Notes under the pieces: model-generated
The model's database searches: none
The model's input: the letters and a program-made list of their open reading frames with translations, nothing else
Told to the model about the DNA's origin: nothing
Program-made: the position numbers and the translations under genes
NCBI RefSeq assembly: GCF_902726655.1
Contig: NZ_CACVAN010000001.1
Location: forward strand, 3,410,001 to 3,474,000
Direction: 5' to 3'
Source of the DNA: Virgibacillus ihumii
Lineage (GTDB): Bacteria > Bacillota > Bacilli > Bacillales > Amphibacillaceae
Length of the DNA: 64,000 nucleotides
Part shown: piece after piece, positions 35,033-45,240 of the stretch
Layout: each line of letters starts with the position of its first letter
Position numbering within the stretch: position 1 is the stretch's first letter

Positions 35033-36913
35033 ATGCTCACAATAGAGAATTTATATAAATCTTATGGGGAAAAGATATTGTTCAAGGATGTAACCTGCAC
35101 CATCAAAAAGCAGGATCGAATTGGTCTGATTGGTGTGAATGGAACCGGGAAATCCTCATTTTTAAGAGTGATTGACGGGATTGATTCGGCCGAAAGCGGT
35201 ACAATTAATCATTCTAAAGATTATCGCATTGAATATTTGGCACAGGATCCGGAACTTGATTCCGATTTGACCGTCATTGAACAGATCTACTATGGTGACG
35301 CAACGATTATGAAGGTCATGCGCAATTATGAACAGGCATTGCAGCGGCTTCAGGATGAGTCCAACAATGAGCAGGCACAGAAACATTTGATGAATATGCA
35401 GCAGCAAATGGACCAGCACGAGGCATGGGAGGCAAATTCTGCAGCTAAAACCATTTTGACAAAGCTTGGCATTACCGATTTCAATAAAAAAGTAACCGAA
35501 CTTTCCGGTGGCCAGAAGAAACGCGTAGCCATTGCCAAAGCGCTTATTCAGCCTGCCGATTTGCTTATTCTTGATGAGCCGACAAACCATCTGGACAATG
35601 AGACAGTGGAATGGCTGGAGAATTTTCTCTCTTCATTTCAGGGGGCATTACTGCTTGTAACACACGACAGGTATTTCCTGAATCGGGTAACCAATCATAT
35701 TTTTGAATTGGATAAAGGCAATTTTTATATGTATGAAGGTAATTATGAGTTGTTTTTGGAGAAGAAAGCAGAACGTGAAGCATTGGAAGTGAGGAATGAA
35801 CAGAAACATCAGAATACGCTGAAACGGGAACTGGCCTGGCTGAAAAGAGGTGCAAGGGCGCGCTCGACCAAACAGAAAGCGCATGTCGAACGGGTTCATG
35901 AACTTCAGGAAAAGAAATTCGATACAAAAAAAGAGAATGTAGCGTTTCAGGCAGGCTCTGCCCGTCTTGGTAAAAAAGTGATGGAGCTGCAAGGCGTTGA
36001 AAAAAACTTCATGGGTAAAACGCTGATAAATGATTTTGATTTTCTTATTGTTCCAGGCGATCGATTGGGAATTATTGGGCCAAACGGTTCCGGTAAAACG
36101 ACTTTGCTGAATATGATGGCCGGCCGAATCGAGCCGGACCAGGGTGAAATTGAAATCGGTGAAACGGTAAAAATCGGTTATTACACACAAGGTGAGGAAG
36201 AACTGGACCACGATTCGATGGTTATCGATTACATTAAGGAAGTTGCCGAGGTCATCCATACGAAAAATGGTGAAACAATTACTGCCGAACAAATGCTGGA
36301 ACGGTTTTTATTTCCGCGTCCTGAACAGCGGACATATATTGGAAGGCTGTCAGGCGGTGAAAAGCGGCGTCTTTATTTGTTAAAGGTGCTGATGAACGAG
36401 CCGAACGTGCTGCTTCTGGATGAACCGACCAATGATCTGGATACACAAACATTGAGTGTGCTGGAGGAATACCTTGATGAGTTTCCAGGGGTTGTTATTA
36501 CCGTATCACACGACAGGTACTTTTTGGATCGGGTTATTGATCATATGCTGGTGTTTCAGGAAACGGATCAAGTCGGACACTTTTATGGGAATTACAGCGA
36601 ATATCTCAAACAGGAAATAAAGCAGGACACCGCGAAGAAAACGGCTACGGTTAAAGAAAAGCAGAAGAAGCCGGCACAGCGCAAAAAAATGTCGTATCAG
36701 GATAAAAAGGAATGGGAAACGATTGAAGATGACATTACGGCGCTGGAAACGAAGATTGAAACAGTGCAGGAAAAGATTGCACAGGCCGGAAGTGATGTCG
36801 AGAAGGTCCAGGATTACTATACAGAACAGGAACAGCTGGAAGAGAAATTGGAGCAGAAAATGGAACGCTGGGAAGAGCTATCGGAACTAGCTGAAAACTT
36901 AGCGGAAAAATAG
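35033..36913 (+). CDS. yfmR: ABC-F family ribosome-associated ATPase, YfmR/Uup type
   Basis: 626 residues with two ABC domains and no membrane segment. First Walker A GVNGTGKSS, signature LSGGQKKRVAIA, Walker B LLILDEPTNHLD; second Walker A GPNGSGKTT, signature LSGGEKRRLYLL, Walker B LLLDEPTNDLD. The linker (about 240-320) is highly charged, and a long C-terminal coiled coil (about 560-626) matches the Uup/YfmR subgroup. These proteins act on the ribosome; YfmR helps with stalling at difficult motifs together with EF-P. Subgroup call rests on architecture and length. Confidence 0.88.
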   Translation: MLTIENLYKSYGEKILFKDVTCTIKKQDRIGLIGVNGTGKSSFLRVIDGIDSAESGTINHSKDYRIEYLAQDPELDSDLTVIEQIYYGDATIMKVMRNYEQALQRLQDESNNEQAQKHLMNMQQQMDQHEAWEANSAAKTILTKLGITDFNKKVTELSGGQKKRVAIAKALIQPADLLILDEPTNHLDNETVEWLENFLSSFQGALLLVTHDRYFLNRVTNHIFELDKGNFYMYEGNYELFLEKKAEREALEVRNEQKHQNTLKRELAWLKRGARARSTKQKAHVERVHELQEKKFDTKKENVAFQAGSARLGKKVMELQGVEKNFMGKTLINDFDFLIVPGDRLGIIGPNGSGKTTLLNMMAGRIEPDQGEIEIGETVKIGYYTQGEEELDHDSMVIDYIKEVAEVIHTKNGETITAEQMLERFLFPRPEQRTYIGRLSGGEKRRLYLLKVLMNEPNVLLLDEPTNDLDTQTLSVLEEYLDEFPGVVITVSHDRYFLDRVIDHMLVFQETDQVGHFYGNYSEYLKQEIKQDTAKKTATVKEKQKKPAQRKKMSYQDKKEWETIEDDITALETKIETVQEKIAQAGSDVEKVQDYYTEQEQLEEKLEQKMERWEELSELAENLAEK

Positions 36914-36914
36914 A

Positions 36915-36952
36915 AAACGTCCTGAACGGGCTTATGGCCGTTCAGGACGTTT
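36915..36952. terminator. bidirectional terminator
   Basis: AAACGTCCTGAACGG (36915-36929) and CCGTTCAGGACGTTT (36938-36952), perfect fifteen-pair stem between convergent genes. Confidence 0.9.
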
Positions 36953-36961
36953 ATTTGCCGA

Positions 36962-38683
36962 TTAATTCGTTAGTCCCTTAATCTCAATTGTTTCCACAAT
37001 TCCGGTTCCATTGTTGCGGATGATGGCTTCGAATGTTACGTTGTCGCCGGATTGCAGGAACAGTGCCAGTGGTTCTTTTCCAGCATTGATAGTATAAATG
37101 GTCTTGTCATTTTTAAGAATGAATTGAATTACCTGGCCGGTTTTTTGTGTGGAAGTTACGAGTACACGGTTAACTTCTCCTTTTACTGTTTCCAGGTTTG
37201 ATTCGCCACTGGATTCAACGTTACTTGGATTCTGGACAAGCTGCAGACGGTACGCTTCCAGTGCTTCTCTAGCAGTGTCTCCGAATACGACAAAGTCAGC
37301 ATCGCCCGCTTTAATATAGGCATATTTTTTAAATAAACCATTTGGATCAAGTACGTTAACGACCCATGTCGGGTTGCCATCAATGTTGTATAATACCGGC
37401 ATCGAGCCTTTCCAATTCTTCTCAGGGAACTCCTTGTTTACAATCTCTTTTGCCCCTTTGCTATCCATAATGCCGTTATTTTCTTTGCCATTATAATAGG
37501 TTAATTCCCCGGTACGGGCATTGATCATCGTATACCCCAGTGCGGAATCGATGTTTTCTTTTGGTGATGCCATATCGGTAAAGTAGTACATATCACCGTT
37601 TTCATCAAATATAGGTGTAACACTGCTTTCGGTTCCGGACTCGTTCGGAATTTTAACATCTTCCTTGCCGAACAGGGAATTCAGCCAGCCATGGACATAC
37701 TTCCCGAAATACTCATTTTCGGCGGAAGCCATTTCTGAACTGACGGATCCATTAATGAATTCCGGGGCATTCTCGGTTTTATATTTTTTGACTTCTCCTG
37801 AAACCGGATCGACTACGGCTGCATATAGATCGCTCATATCAGGTTTATTAGTCAATCCAATCGGCTGATACAACGTTTGAACATACCACGGTTTTCCGTT
37901 TTCATCCACTTCGATTTGCGGATCACCGCTTTGGATATAGTTTGGATACGCATTGTAAATGGTACGCTGCACATTATGATTAAAATAACTGGAACTCGTA
38001 TATTTCATTTTGCTTTTAACAAACTCAGGTTGTGCATTGATGTTTGTCGCGGAAATGGTGAAATACCCTTCTGTTTCTCCGCCGCTCAGGTACTTCCAGA
38101 AGCTTGTGAATTCAACCGGGGCAACAAAAATTACCTCATCATTCACTTTCTGCACCTGCAATTTACCAAGGTCATAAAATTGTGTGTTCGGTACGACACT
38201 CATCGATTTTTGCATTTTATTGCGGGCAAATTCCGGTGAGACAACGATTGGCGTTGCGTCCTTATCCAATGGTTCTGCCTCTTCCACGTCTTCTTTGGCG
38301 ATTGAATCATATGTGTTATCCAATGTTAAAATGCCAAGCACAAATATTCCGGGAACCGCTATAACTGCCAGGATAATCAGAAATCCGGCAGACGCTTCAT
38401 ACGTACCGCGGAGTTTCTTTTGAAATTTGGTTGCGGTCATGCCAAACAGTAAGAATGTACCTATCGCAGCAATGATAATATTCGCGATGACCATATTCGG
38501 AATGGTAATCGGCAGCAAAATAATGTAATTGATGATTCCTCCGATAATAAAAAGGGCAATAAAAATAAGCCCGGCCATTTTTGCAGCCCGTCCTTTTGCC
38601 GTTTTACTTTTGGCAATAATAATGCCTGCAAATATGGCATACAAAATAAAGGATAGGATAGTTGTCGTTAAGATTCCTGTCAT
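36962..38683 (-). CDS. large membrane-anchored protein, unknown function
   Basis: 573 residues. Four hydrophobic segments in the first 125 residues (about 3-23, 36-58, 66-84, 98-121), then a large soluble domain of about 440 residues, probably outside the cell. Repeated phrases such as DPVSGEVKKY, FDENGDMYYF and NARTGELTYYNG resemble PepSY-like beta strands; the last 90 residues (LETVKGEVNRVLVTSTQKTGQVIQFIL) look like a small OB-type beta barrel. I do not recognise a named family. Single gene, divergent from the C45-type hydrolase gene with only about 80 bases between them. Confidence 0.75.
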   Translation of the reverse strand: MTGILTTTILSFILYAIFAGIIIAKSKTAKGRAAKMAGLIFIALFIIGGIINYIILLPITIPNMVIANIIIAAIGTFLLFGMTATKFQKKLRGTYEASAGFLIILAVIAVPGIFVLGILTLDNTYDSIAKEDVEEAEPLDKDATPIVVSPEFARNKMQKSMSVVPNTQFYDLGKLQVQKVNDEVIFVAPVEFTSFWKYLSGGETEGYFTISATNINAQPEFVKSKMKYTSSSYFNHNVQRTIYNAYPNYIQSGDPQIEVDENGKPWYVQTLYQPIGLTNKPDMSDLYAAVVDPVSGEVKKYKTENAPEFINGSVSSEMASAENEYFGKYVHGWLNSLFGKEDVKIPNESGTESSVTPIFDENGDMYYFTDMASPKENIDSALGYTMINARTGELTYYNGKENNGIMDSKGAKEIVNKEFPEKNWKGSMPVLYNIDGNPTWVVNVLDPNGLFKKYAYIKAGDADFVVFGDTAREALEAYRLQLVQNPSNVESSGESNLETVKGEVNRVLVTSTQKTGQVIQFILKNDKTIYTINAGKEPLALFLQSGDNVTFEAIIRNNGTGIVETIEIKGLTN

Positions 38684-38766
38684 GATTTCAGCTCCTAAGA
38701 TATGATATGTTACATGTATATATACGTAAAATATCCAATTTGGTTTCAGGAACGGGAGAGGTATTT

Positions 38767-39819
38767 TTGAAAAGAATTTACAGCGATATTGTAAAGTTCA
38801 GGGGTTCACATTATGATTTCGGTTATATGCAGGGCGAATTGTTAAAAGATTCCCTGACAATAAAAAACCGTAAAAAACAGTGGAAGATCAGAAAACCGCG
38901 GTTTACAATAGATCAAAATGAAGCAAAGGATGCGATTACCAGCGTGGCCCCGGGTGTCTGGAATGAGCTGGAAGGAATAGGGGATGCGCTTGAATGGGGT
39001 ATGGATGCGGTGCTTCAGGACTTCGGCGGTTATCGTCTGGATTACGTGCGGAGCGGGTGTTCCATCTTAACAGGTAATGATTACATGATCCGGAATTATG
39101 ACTATCATCCGAAAACATACGAAGGCAGATTCACCTTTTTTCAGCCATCCGATCAGGGTTATGCCATTATCGGGCCATCTCAGCGAATAACCGGACGAAT
39201 GGATGGTATGAATGAAAAAGGGCTTGTGTTGGGATATAACTTTATGCACCGGAAAAAGCCCGGTGACGGATTTATTTGCAATATGATTGGAAGACTTGTT
39301 CTGGAAACATGCGCGGATGTAGGAGAGGCCATCTCGCTGTTAAAAGAAATTCCCCACCGTCATTCATTCAGTTACATTTTGTTGGACAGAACTGAGGAAA
39401 CATATGTGGTCGAAGCTACGCCACGCGGAGTTATGGTGCGGCAATCAAACGTCTGTACAAATCATTTTGAGCTGATGAAGGATGAAAACCGTCACCATCT
39501 CGCCGATTCACATAAACGGATGGATGCTATGGAAGAACAGCGGTATATGGCAACTGATGCACATCAAGCGTTTCGGCTGTTAAACGATACAGATAAGGGA
39601 ATTTTTTCCGATCAGTATAAAAACTGGTCAGGTACGATTCATACTTCTGCCTACTTTCCAAAACAACTGAAGGCTTGGTTTGCCCTTGGAGGAGATCGCG
39701 AGCCTGTGATTTTTGATTTTGCAGCCTGGCTCCGTGGTGAAAAGATTCATACAAAACAAGTAATAGGAGATGTTGATACTGACCTGCGCTTTGTCCATAT
39801 GGATGAGAATGTCCGCTAG
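38767..39819 (+). CDS. C45 (acyl-CoA:6-APA acyltransferase/choloylglycine hydrolase-like) Ntn hydrolase
   Basis: About 350 residues from TTG 38767 (GGGAGAGG at 38754-38761). Seen: FRGSHYDFGYMQGELL, VRSGCSILTGNDYMIRNYDYHP with the Cys that would be the N-terminal nucleophile after processing, MDGMNEKGLVLGYNFM and SYILLDRTEETYVVEATPRG. This is the C45/Ntn family that hydrolyses amide bonds of small acylated amines. A longer frame from 38707 lacks a ribosome site. Substrate unknown. It looks monocistronic. Confidence 0.83.
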   Translation: MKRIYSDIVKFRGSHYDFGYMQGELLKDSLTIKNRKKQWKIRKPRFTIDQNEAKDAITSVAPGVWNELEGIGDALEWGMDAVLQDFGGYRLDYVRSGCSILTGNDYMIRNYDYHPKTYEGRFTFFQPSDQGYAIIGPSQRITGRMDGMNEKGLVLGYNFMHRKKPGDGFICNMIGRLVLETCADVGEAISLLKEIPHRHSFSYILLDRTEETYVVEATPRGVMVRQSNVCTNHFELMKDENRHHLADSHKRMDAMEEQRYMATDAHQAFRLLNDTDKGIFSDQYKNWSGTIHTSAYFPKQLKAWFALGGDREPVIFDFAAWLRGEKIHTKQVIGDVDTDLRFVHMDENVR

Positions 39820-39941
39820 TACTTTCGTGTTAAAATTATGCTGCTCAAATCATTTTTTATTCTAAGGTAAAACTGTCATATCAACCCCGTCATAAGTTAT
39901 AAAATAGTAGTGTCGGGTTGTTTCAGGAAGGTGGCAGTAGA

Positions 39942-40613
39942 ATGATTGGTTTTGAATTTTCTGCGGAGGCTATTTTTTCACTGGTAAATATAATTGCGAT
40001 TGACGTTGTATTATCCGGTGATAATGCGGTTGTAATTGCAATGGCAACGAAAGCCCTTCCAAAACATCAGCGGAATAAGGCAATTTTAATAGGGACCGGT
40101 GGAGCTGTTCTGTTACGAATATTATTTGCCATTCTCATTGTATTTTTATTGCAGGCTCCATTGGTTCACTTAATTGGCGGCATTCTGCTTATTGGAATCG
40201 CGGTTAACTTGCTGATGGAAGATGAAGAGGAAACAGAAATTAAGTCATCCGGAACGATTATAAAAGCAGTTGGAACGATTATTATGGCTGATGCGATTAT
40301 GAGTTTGGATAACGTTGTGGCAATTGCCGGGGCAGCAAATGGGCACCTCGGCATGATTGCAATCGGGGTTGCAGTCAGTATACCAATTATGATTTTTGGT
40401 TCCAAACTGATCGTTCGGATGATGGACAGGTATGCCTGGATTGCTTATGTTGGTGCGGGCATCCTCGCCTGGACAGCAGGCGGTATGATAATGGAGGATC
40501 AGGTCGTGATGGATTGGTTTAACCTGGATCATGGGTTTCTGACATATATGTGGACAGCAATAATCACGGGCACAGTGCTCTTGATAGGTTTTTTGGCAGA
40601 TAAGAAAGTATAA
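39942..40613 (+). CDS. TerC family membrane protein (YjbE-like)
   Basis: 223 residues, seven membrane helices. The TerC acidic motifs are visible: IAIDVVLSGDNAVVIAMA in the first helices and IIMADAIMSLDNVVAIAGAA in the middle. TerC proteins (MeeF, MeeY in B. subtilis) export Mn2+ to load secreted enzymes. Start 39942 follows GGAAGGTGG by 7 bases. No riboswitch precedes it, unlike the CNNM gene at 25.7-27.0 kb. Confidence 0.9.
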   Translation: MIGFEFSAEAIFSLVNIIAIDVVLSGDNAVVIAMATKALPKHQRNKAILIGTGGAVLLRILFAILIVFLLQAPLVHLIGGILLIGIAVNLLMEDEEETEIKSSGTIIKAVGTIIMADAIMSLDNVVAIAGAANGHLGMIAIGVAVSIPIMIFGSKLIVRMMDRYAWIAYVGAGILAWTAGGMIMEDQVVMDWFNLDHGFLTYMWTAIITGTVLLIGFLADKKV

Positions 40614-40641
40614 AAACTTTCTAAACTGCATAGGTAATTAA

Positions 40642-40668
40642 GGTTGTCACCTTGACAACCAAGTTTTC
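40642..40668 (+). terminator. terminator after the TerC gene
   Basis: GGTTGTC (40642-40648), ACCTT loop, GACAACC (40654-40660), then AAGTTTTCT. Confidence 0.7.
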
Positions 40669-40803
40669 TAACATAACAGGACCGTTCAGTAGTACGATTC
40701 AGGAAAATTTTTTAATTTTACGCTGTTTCATGTTTAAAGTCCGTGATAATATGGAAAAATAAGAATGATATAATATATACCGTGATTTGGGAGGAAGCTG
40801 ATT

Positions 40804-41472
40804 ATGAAGCTGTTTCAAGTAAGAAAAGGTCAATTTGTTTTTTATAAAAATGAACTTCACAAAGTATATTCCGTAAAGCCAATGTTCAGACAGTCCGTTC
40901 ACTTATACCGTATGAAAGATATGAAGCAGGTTTTGACGAAGGCAAGTGAAATTACGTTCTACCGTCCAAATCATAATGACTCATTTCTCTTTTACGGTAA
41001 ACGATATACCATCGACAAAGATTCCAAACCTAAGCCAGGTGATTACATTTTAATCATTAAACCAACTCCGGATTTTCTTGACCATTATTCATTGAATGAT
41101 ATCGAAAAAGTCGACAGTGTCGAGGACGGTAATGTTGTTACCACAAGAGATAATGGAGTCAAACACAGTGAGTATGTTGTAATGGCTCAGGGCAAGGCTG
41201 AAGGCAGCAACGATATTGCATATCATGATAAAAGCGTGGTGACTGACGAACAAAGATTGCGCGATGAATCACCACAAAATATGGATGATAATGATGAACT
41301 GAAGCCGCTTGTCGGAGATATTTATCTGGATCTGCAAAACAAAACGAAAGCAATGATTATTGCGATGACAAAAGACGAAGCAATATTTGGACATGGTGTT
41401 CGTGTGCATGTCAGTGATTTAATGGATGAATCAAAGTTTTCAGTTGTTTACCGCGTAGCAGACGATCTGTAA
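40804..41472 (+). CDS. conserved hypothetical protein, 222 aa
   Basis: Soluble, no signal peptide. MKLFQVRKGQFVFYKNELHKVYSVKPMFRQSVHLYRM opens a beta-rich N-terminal domain; the middle (about 145-175) is acidic and probably disordered (DEQRLRDESPQNMDDNDEL); a final domain VGDIYLDLQNKTKAMIIAMTKDEAIFGHGV looks like a second small beta barrel. Strong GGGAGGAAG ribosome site. I recall similar unnamed proteins in Bacillaceae but no function. Own terminator. Confidence 0.75.
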   Translation: MKLFQVRKGQFVFYKNELHKVYSVKPMFRQSVHLYRMKDMKQVLTKASEITFYRPNHNDSFLFYGKRYTIDKDSKPKPGDYILIIKPTPDFLDHYSLNDIEKVDSVEDGNVVTTRDNGVKHSEYVVMAQGKAEGSNDIAYHDKSVVTDEQRLRDESPQNMDDNDELKPLVGDIYLDLQNKTKAMIIAMTKDEAIFGHGVRVHVSDLMDESKFSVVYRVADDL

Positions 41473-41478
41473 TACAGG

Positions 41479-41506
41479 AAAAGCACCAGGATTGCCTGGT
41501 GCTTTT
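41479..41506. terminator. bidirectional terminator
   Basis: AAAAGCACCAGG (41479-41490), ATTG loop, CCTGGTGCTTTT (41495-41506). Confidence 0.9.
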
Positions 41507-41565
41507 ATTATGGTTTTATTTGATAGCGAATTTGTTTTTTAAATCATTTTTTGTTCCAATTTACA

Positions 41566-42909
41566 TTAGCCATCCAGCATTCCGGCTGCTTTATAACCAA
41601 GAATATTAACCGGGTCTTTTGGTGAAGAGTAGGGCGGTGCATATGCAAGTTCAAGTTGAGACAGGTCTGCTACGGTCATCTTTCCTTTCATGGCTGTGGA
41701 AATAATGGCAATTCGCTTATCGACACCGCTTTCGCCGACACATTGAGCGCCGTATATTGTTCCATCTTTTTCATCAAATAGAACTTTGATTTTTATTTTA
41801 TCTGCACCAGGGTAGTAGCCGGCATGTGATAATGCTTCGTGGGAAGCTTCTTTGAACGGAATCTCCAGACGTTCCAGTGCTGTACGATTCAATCCCGTTG
41901 CCGCAACGTCCAGATCAAACACTTTAAAAATCGCTGATCCCAATGTCCCGTTATATGGAACCTCACCACCCTGCAGATGATTCGCAATAATATATGCCTG
42001 CCGGTGAGCCGGCCAGGCAAGTGCTACGTGGCGCGGAGTTTTTGTCAGAAAATCTTCTGTTTCCACGACGTCGCCGAGAGCATATATGTCCGGGTCATTG
42101 GTTTGCATGAAATCATTGACCTTCAACGCACCGGTTTTACCTGTTTCCAGTCCCGCAGCAGTAGCAATAGTGGTAATTGGTTTAACGCCTGTTGCCATGA
42201 TGGTCATGTCGGCCTGCAATGTTTTGCCACTGTTCAGGTGTAAGGTGGAGCCGTTATTTGCGAATGACGCAACACCATCTTCCAAAATGACGTGGACACC
42301 TTTTTCTTCCAGGTGGTCATGGATGGTAGAAGCAATATCATCATCGACCAATTTCATAACCTGTTTTGAACGATCGATAATGGTACAATCAATGCCAAGA
42401 TTGATCAGATTTTCAACCATTTCCATCCCGATAAATCCCGCGCCGACTATAGCACAGGTTTGCGTTTGGTGTTCGTCGATATAATGTTGGATTTCATCCA
42501 TATCCGGAATGGTTCTTAATGTGAATGTTCTGTTGGGGTTCATACCTGCCACATTAGGTGTGACCGCTGCAGCGCCAGGTGAATAAATAAGTTTATCGTA
42601 TGATTCCTCATGCTTCCCTGATGGATCTTCATAAGTAATTTTTTTATCATCTCTATTAATTGCTAATACCTCTGAATTTGTTCGGACGTCAGCACCAAAC
42701 TTATCGATAAATTTCTCCGTGCTGACCAGCAGTTTATCCCGTTTTTCGATTACGCCGCCAATATAATACGGCATCCCGCAATTGGAAAAGCCTATGTGGC
42801 TCCCTTTATCGAATAGGATGATTTCTGCATGTTTATCCATTCGTCTGATTTGTGATGTTACGGTGGATCCGCCGCCAACACCACCAACGATTACAATTTT
42901 ACCGGACAT
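41566..42909 (-). CDS. CoA-disulfide reductase (NADH oxidase-like flavoprotein)
   Basis: 447 residues, pyridine-nucleotide-disulfide oxidoreductase fold. FAD motif IVIVGGVGGGSTVTSQIRR, redox-active single cysteine in GFSNCGMPYYIGG (typical of CoADR and NADH oxidase), NAD-binding AIVGAGFIGMEMVENL, YALGDVVE and C-terminal AYAPPYSSPKDPVNILGY. It keeps coenzyme A reduced in bacteria that use CoA rather than glutathione. Start 42909 with a GGAGGG site 7 bases ahead; the longer frame lacks one. Single gene. Confidence 0.88.
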   Translation of the reverse strand: MSGKIVIVGGVGGGSTVTSQIRRMDKHAEIILFDKGSHIGFSNCGMPYYIGGVIEKRDKLLVSTEKFIDKFGADVRTNSEVLAINRDDKKITYEDPSGKHEESYDKLIYSPGAAAVTPNVAGMNPNRTFTLRTIPDMDEIQHYIDEHQTQTCAIVGAGFIGMEMVENLINLGIDCTIIDRSKQVMKLVDDDIASTIHDHLEEKGVHVILEDGVASFANNGSTLHLNSGKTLQADMTIMATGVKPITTIATAAGLETGKTGALKVNDFMQTNDPDIYALGDVVETEDFLTKTPRHVALAWPAHRQAYIIANHLQGGEVPYNGTLGSAIFKVFDLDVAATGLNRTALERLEIPFKEASHEALSHAGYYPGADKIKIKVLFDEKDGTIYGAQCVGESGVDKRIAIISTAMKGKMTVADLSQLELAYAPPYSSPKDPVNILGYKAAGMLDG

Positions 42910-42960
42910 TATCAATCCCTCCATAATCATTATTTCCCTCAAAACATTATTCTTAACCAA

Positions 42961-42990
42961 AAAAAAAGATGCCCTGAAACAGGCATCTTT
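42961..42990 (-). terminator. terminator overlapping the NSS transporter stop codon
   Basis: AAAGATGCC (42965-42973) and GGCATCTTT (42982-42990) with A residues, that is T on the minus strand, at 42961-42967. Confidence 0.8.
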
Positions 42991-44333
42991 TATAAAACTC
43001 CCATCGAACCCAAAAATACAATAATAATCGTTATCGGCACAAGCCAGCGCATAATCTGAAACCAGACTTGATACATGTACGGTGATAGATTGTTGCTATA
43101 GGAAAATTCCTGTTTCATTAGTGTTTTATCCATGCGGATTCCGATAAATAAGGCAATCAGCAGACAGCCCCCGGGCAGTAAAATATTGCTGACCAGAAAA
43201 TCACTTGCATCAAATACAGTCAGGTTAAAAATCGTAATATTTTTCATTGTGCTTGATGAGAGTGCAGCTGGAATTCCAGCGATAAATACAACAATTCCGG
43301 CAATCAAGGCGACTTTTGACCTTGAGCGGTTCTTGTTGACAGTGAATGCTGATGTGATAATTTCCAGCATACTGAATGATGATGTTAAAATAGCAAATAA
43401 AAACAGTAATAAAAACAAACTCAGGAATACTTCACCAAATGGCATTTGCGCAAAAGCTTCCGGTAAAACCATGAACAACAGTCCGGGACCCTCAGTCGGT
43501 TCAAGTCCGAAAGAGAAGACGACCGGGAAAATTGCCAGTCCGGCCAGCAGTGAGACAAAAATATTCATGAGTGATACGGAACCGGCAGCAAACGGCAAAC
43601 TGACATCTTTTCCAAGGTAGGAACTGTAGGTAACCATTACCGAAAATCCGACCGCCAGTGAAAAGAAAGATTGTCCTAATGCATAGAGAACGCTTTCGCC
43701 GGTTATTTTGGAAAAGTCAGGCTGTAAAAAGAACTCCAATCCTGCTGACGCTCCTTCAAACGTAACAGAGCGGATGACGAGAATGATAAAAAAGATAAAC
43801 AGGAGCGGCATCATTACTTTGCTTGCTTTTTCGATTCCATTTTTGATTCCAAATGAAACGACGATAATATTAATAATCAGAAACAGTCCAAGGCCTGCAA
43901 TCGTCCACAGCGGGTTGGCTGTAATCGATCCGAATAACTGTTCATAATCAGTACCGCTTTTTATAACAAGACCGGGGATTGATAAAAGACAATATAAAAG
44001 TACCCAGCCGCCAACAACACTGTAAAATGACAAAAGGACGAATGAACCAAAAACGCCCCAGCCTCCGATGATGGACCAGCCGCTTTTCGGAGCCAGCTTC
44101 TTATAAGCAGATATTGCTTCACGCTGGGCACCCCGGCCGATGACAAATTCAGCAACTAACAGCGGGAGGCCGATAACGATTGTAAATGCGATAAACAGCA
44201 GGAAAAACGCGCCGCCGCCATTCATGCCGGTCATGTATGGGAACTTCCAAATTGCCCCGAGGCCGATTGCGGCACCTGCAGATGATAAAATAAATCCAAT
44301 TCGTGATGACCATTGATCTTTGTTTGAATCCAT
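42990..44333 (-). CDS. Na+-dependent amino-acid symporter, NSS (SNF) family, MhsT-like
   Basis: 447 residues, about 11-12 membrane helices. Start WSSRIGFILSSAGAAIGLGAIWKFPYMTGMNGGGAFFLLF is the sodium- and substrate-binding first-helix signature of bacterial neurotransmitter:sodium symporters; later helices carry the unwound SFFSLAVGFSVMVTYSSYLG stretch. The bacterial homologue MhsT of a Bacillus relative takes up hydrophobic and aromatic amino acids including Trp. It lies directly downstream of kynU-kynB-kynA on the same strand, so tryptophan uptake is the natural inference. Confidence 0.9.
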   Translation of the reverse strand: MDSNKDQWSSRIGFILSSAGAAIGLGAIWKFPYMTGMNGGGAFFLLFIAFTIVIGLPLLVAEFVIGRGAQREAISAYKKLAPKSGWSIIGGWGVFGSFVLLSFYSVVGGWVLLYCLLSIPGLVIKSGTDYEQLFGSITANPLWTIAGLGLFLIINIIVVSFGIKNGIEKASKVMMPLLFIFFIILVIRSVTFEGASAGLEFFLQPDFSKITGESVLYALGQSFFSLAVGFSVMVTYSSYLGKDVSLPFAAGSVSLMNIFVSLLAGLAIFPVVFSFGLEPTEGPGLLFMVLPEAFAQMPFGEVFLSLFLLLFLFAILTSSFSMLEIITSAFTVNKNRSRSKVALIAGIVVFIAGIPAALSSSTMKNITIFNLTVFDASDFLVSNILLPGGCLLIALFIGIRMDKTLMKQEFSYSNNLSPYMYQVWFQIMRWLVPITIIIVFLGSMGVL

Positions 44334-44403
44334 TGTTCGCCTCCATCACTAAAAAATATTATTCATAAGTATAACATTACTTAGTGGATTCGCAATAAGA
44401 TTT

Positions 44404-45240
44404 TTAAATCTTTGACCGCAAATCCCATAATTCAGGGAAAAAGTAATGATCCAGCACACTTTTTAAATAACCAACCCCGGATGATCCGCCGGTTCCCTTT
44501 TTATGTCCGATAATCCGTTCGACCGTTTTCATGTGCCGGAAGCGCCATTGCTGAAACCAATCCTCAATATCAACCAGTTTTTCGGCCAGTTCGTACAACT
44601 CCCAGTTTACGGATACATTTTTGTATACTTCCATCCAAGCCTTTTCAACAGATTCATCTTTCTCATAGGTTTTGGAAACATCCCTGTTCAGCACTTCCGG
44701 ATTAATATCAAATCCGTTCCGTGCCAGTGCTTCAATTGCAACGTCATAAAGCCCGGGTTTATGATAGGCATCTTCCAAAACAGCGTGAATTTCAGGGTTC
44801 TTCTTATAAATTTTCAGAATGTGCGGTGTCTTATAGCCAAGTACAAATTCCACCAGACGGTACTGATAGGACTGAAAGCCGGAAGCATTGCCGAGTTTAT
44901 CACGGAATTCCATGTATTCAGCCGGTGTCAGCGTTGATAAAACATCCCACGCCTGAATGATTTGTCCCTGCGTTTTGGAAACACGGGAAAGCATTTTAAA
45001 AGAAGTGCGCAAATCATCTTTCTGAATCGCCTCAATTGCTCCCTGTGTTTCGTGGATAATCAATTTCAACCATAATTCACTGACATGGTGAATAATGATG
45101 AACAGCATCTCATCGTGGTGATCGGAAAGACGCTTCTGGCTGGATAACAGCTGATCAAGCTGCAGATAATCACCGTACGTCATTTTTTTTAGAAAATCAG
45201 TGTGAATGTCCTGTTCATTTTCGAAACGTTTGTCTGTCAT
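44404..45240 (-). CDS. kynA: tryptophan 2,3-dioxygenase
   Basis: 278 residues, all-helical heme dioxygenase. [42 protein letters not shown] includes the substrate-side His and Arg/Trp residues, and [29 protein letters not shown] holds the proximal heme His and the GTGGSSG loop. Opens the indole ring of Trp to N-formylkynurenine. The start overlaps kynB by 26 bases. Confidence 0.95.
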   Translation of the reverse strand: MTDKRFENEQDIHTDFLKKMTYGDYLQLDQLLSSQKRLSDHHDEMLFIIIHHVSELWLKLIIHETQGAIEAIQKDDLRTSFKMLSRVSKTQGQIIQAWDVLSTLTPAEYMEFRDKLGNASGFQSYQYRLVEFVLGYKTPHILKIYKKNPEIHAVLEDAYHKPGLYDVAIEALARNGFDINPEVLNRDVSKTYEKDESVEKAWMEVYKNVSVNWELYELAEKLVDIEDWFQQWRFRHMKTVERIIGHKKGTGGSSGVGYLKSVLDHYFFPELWDLRSKI

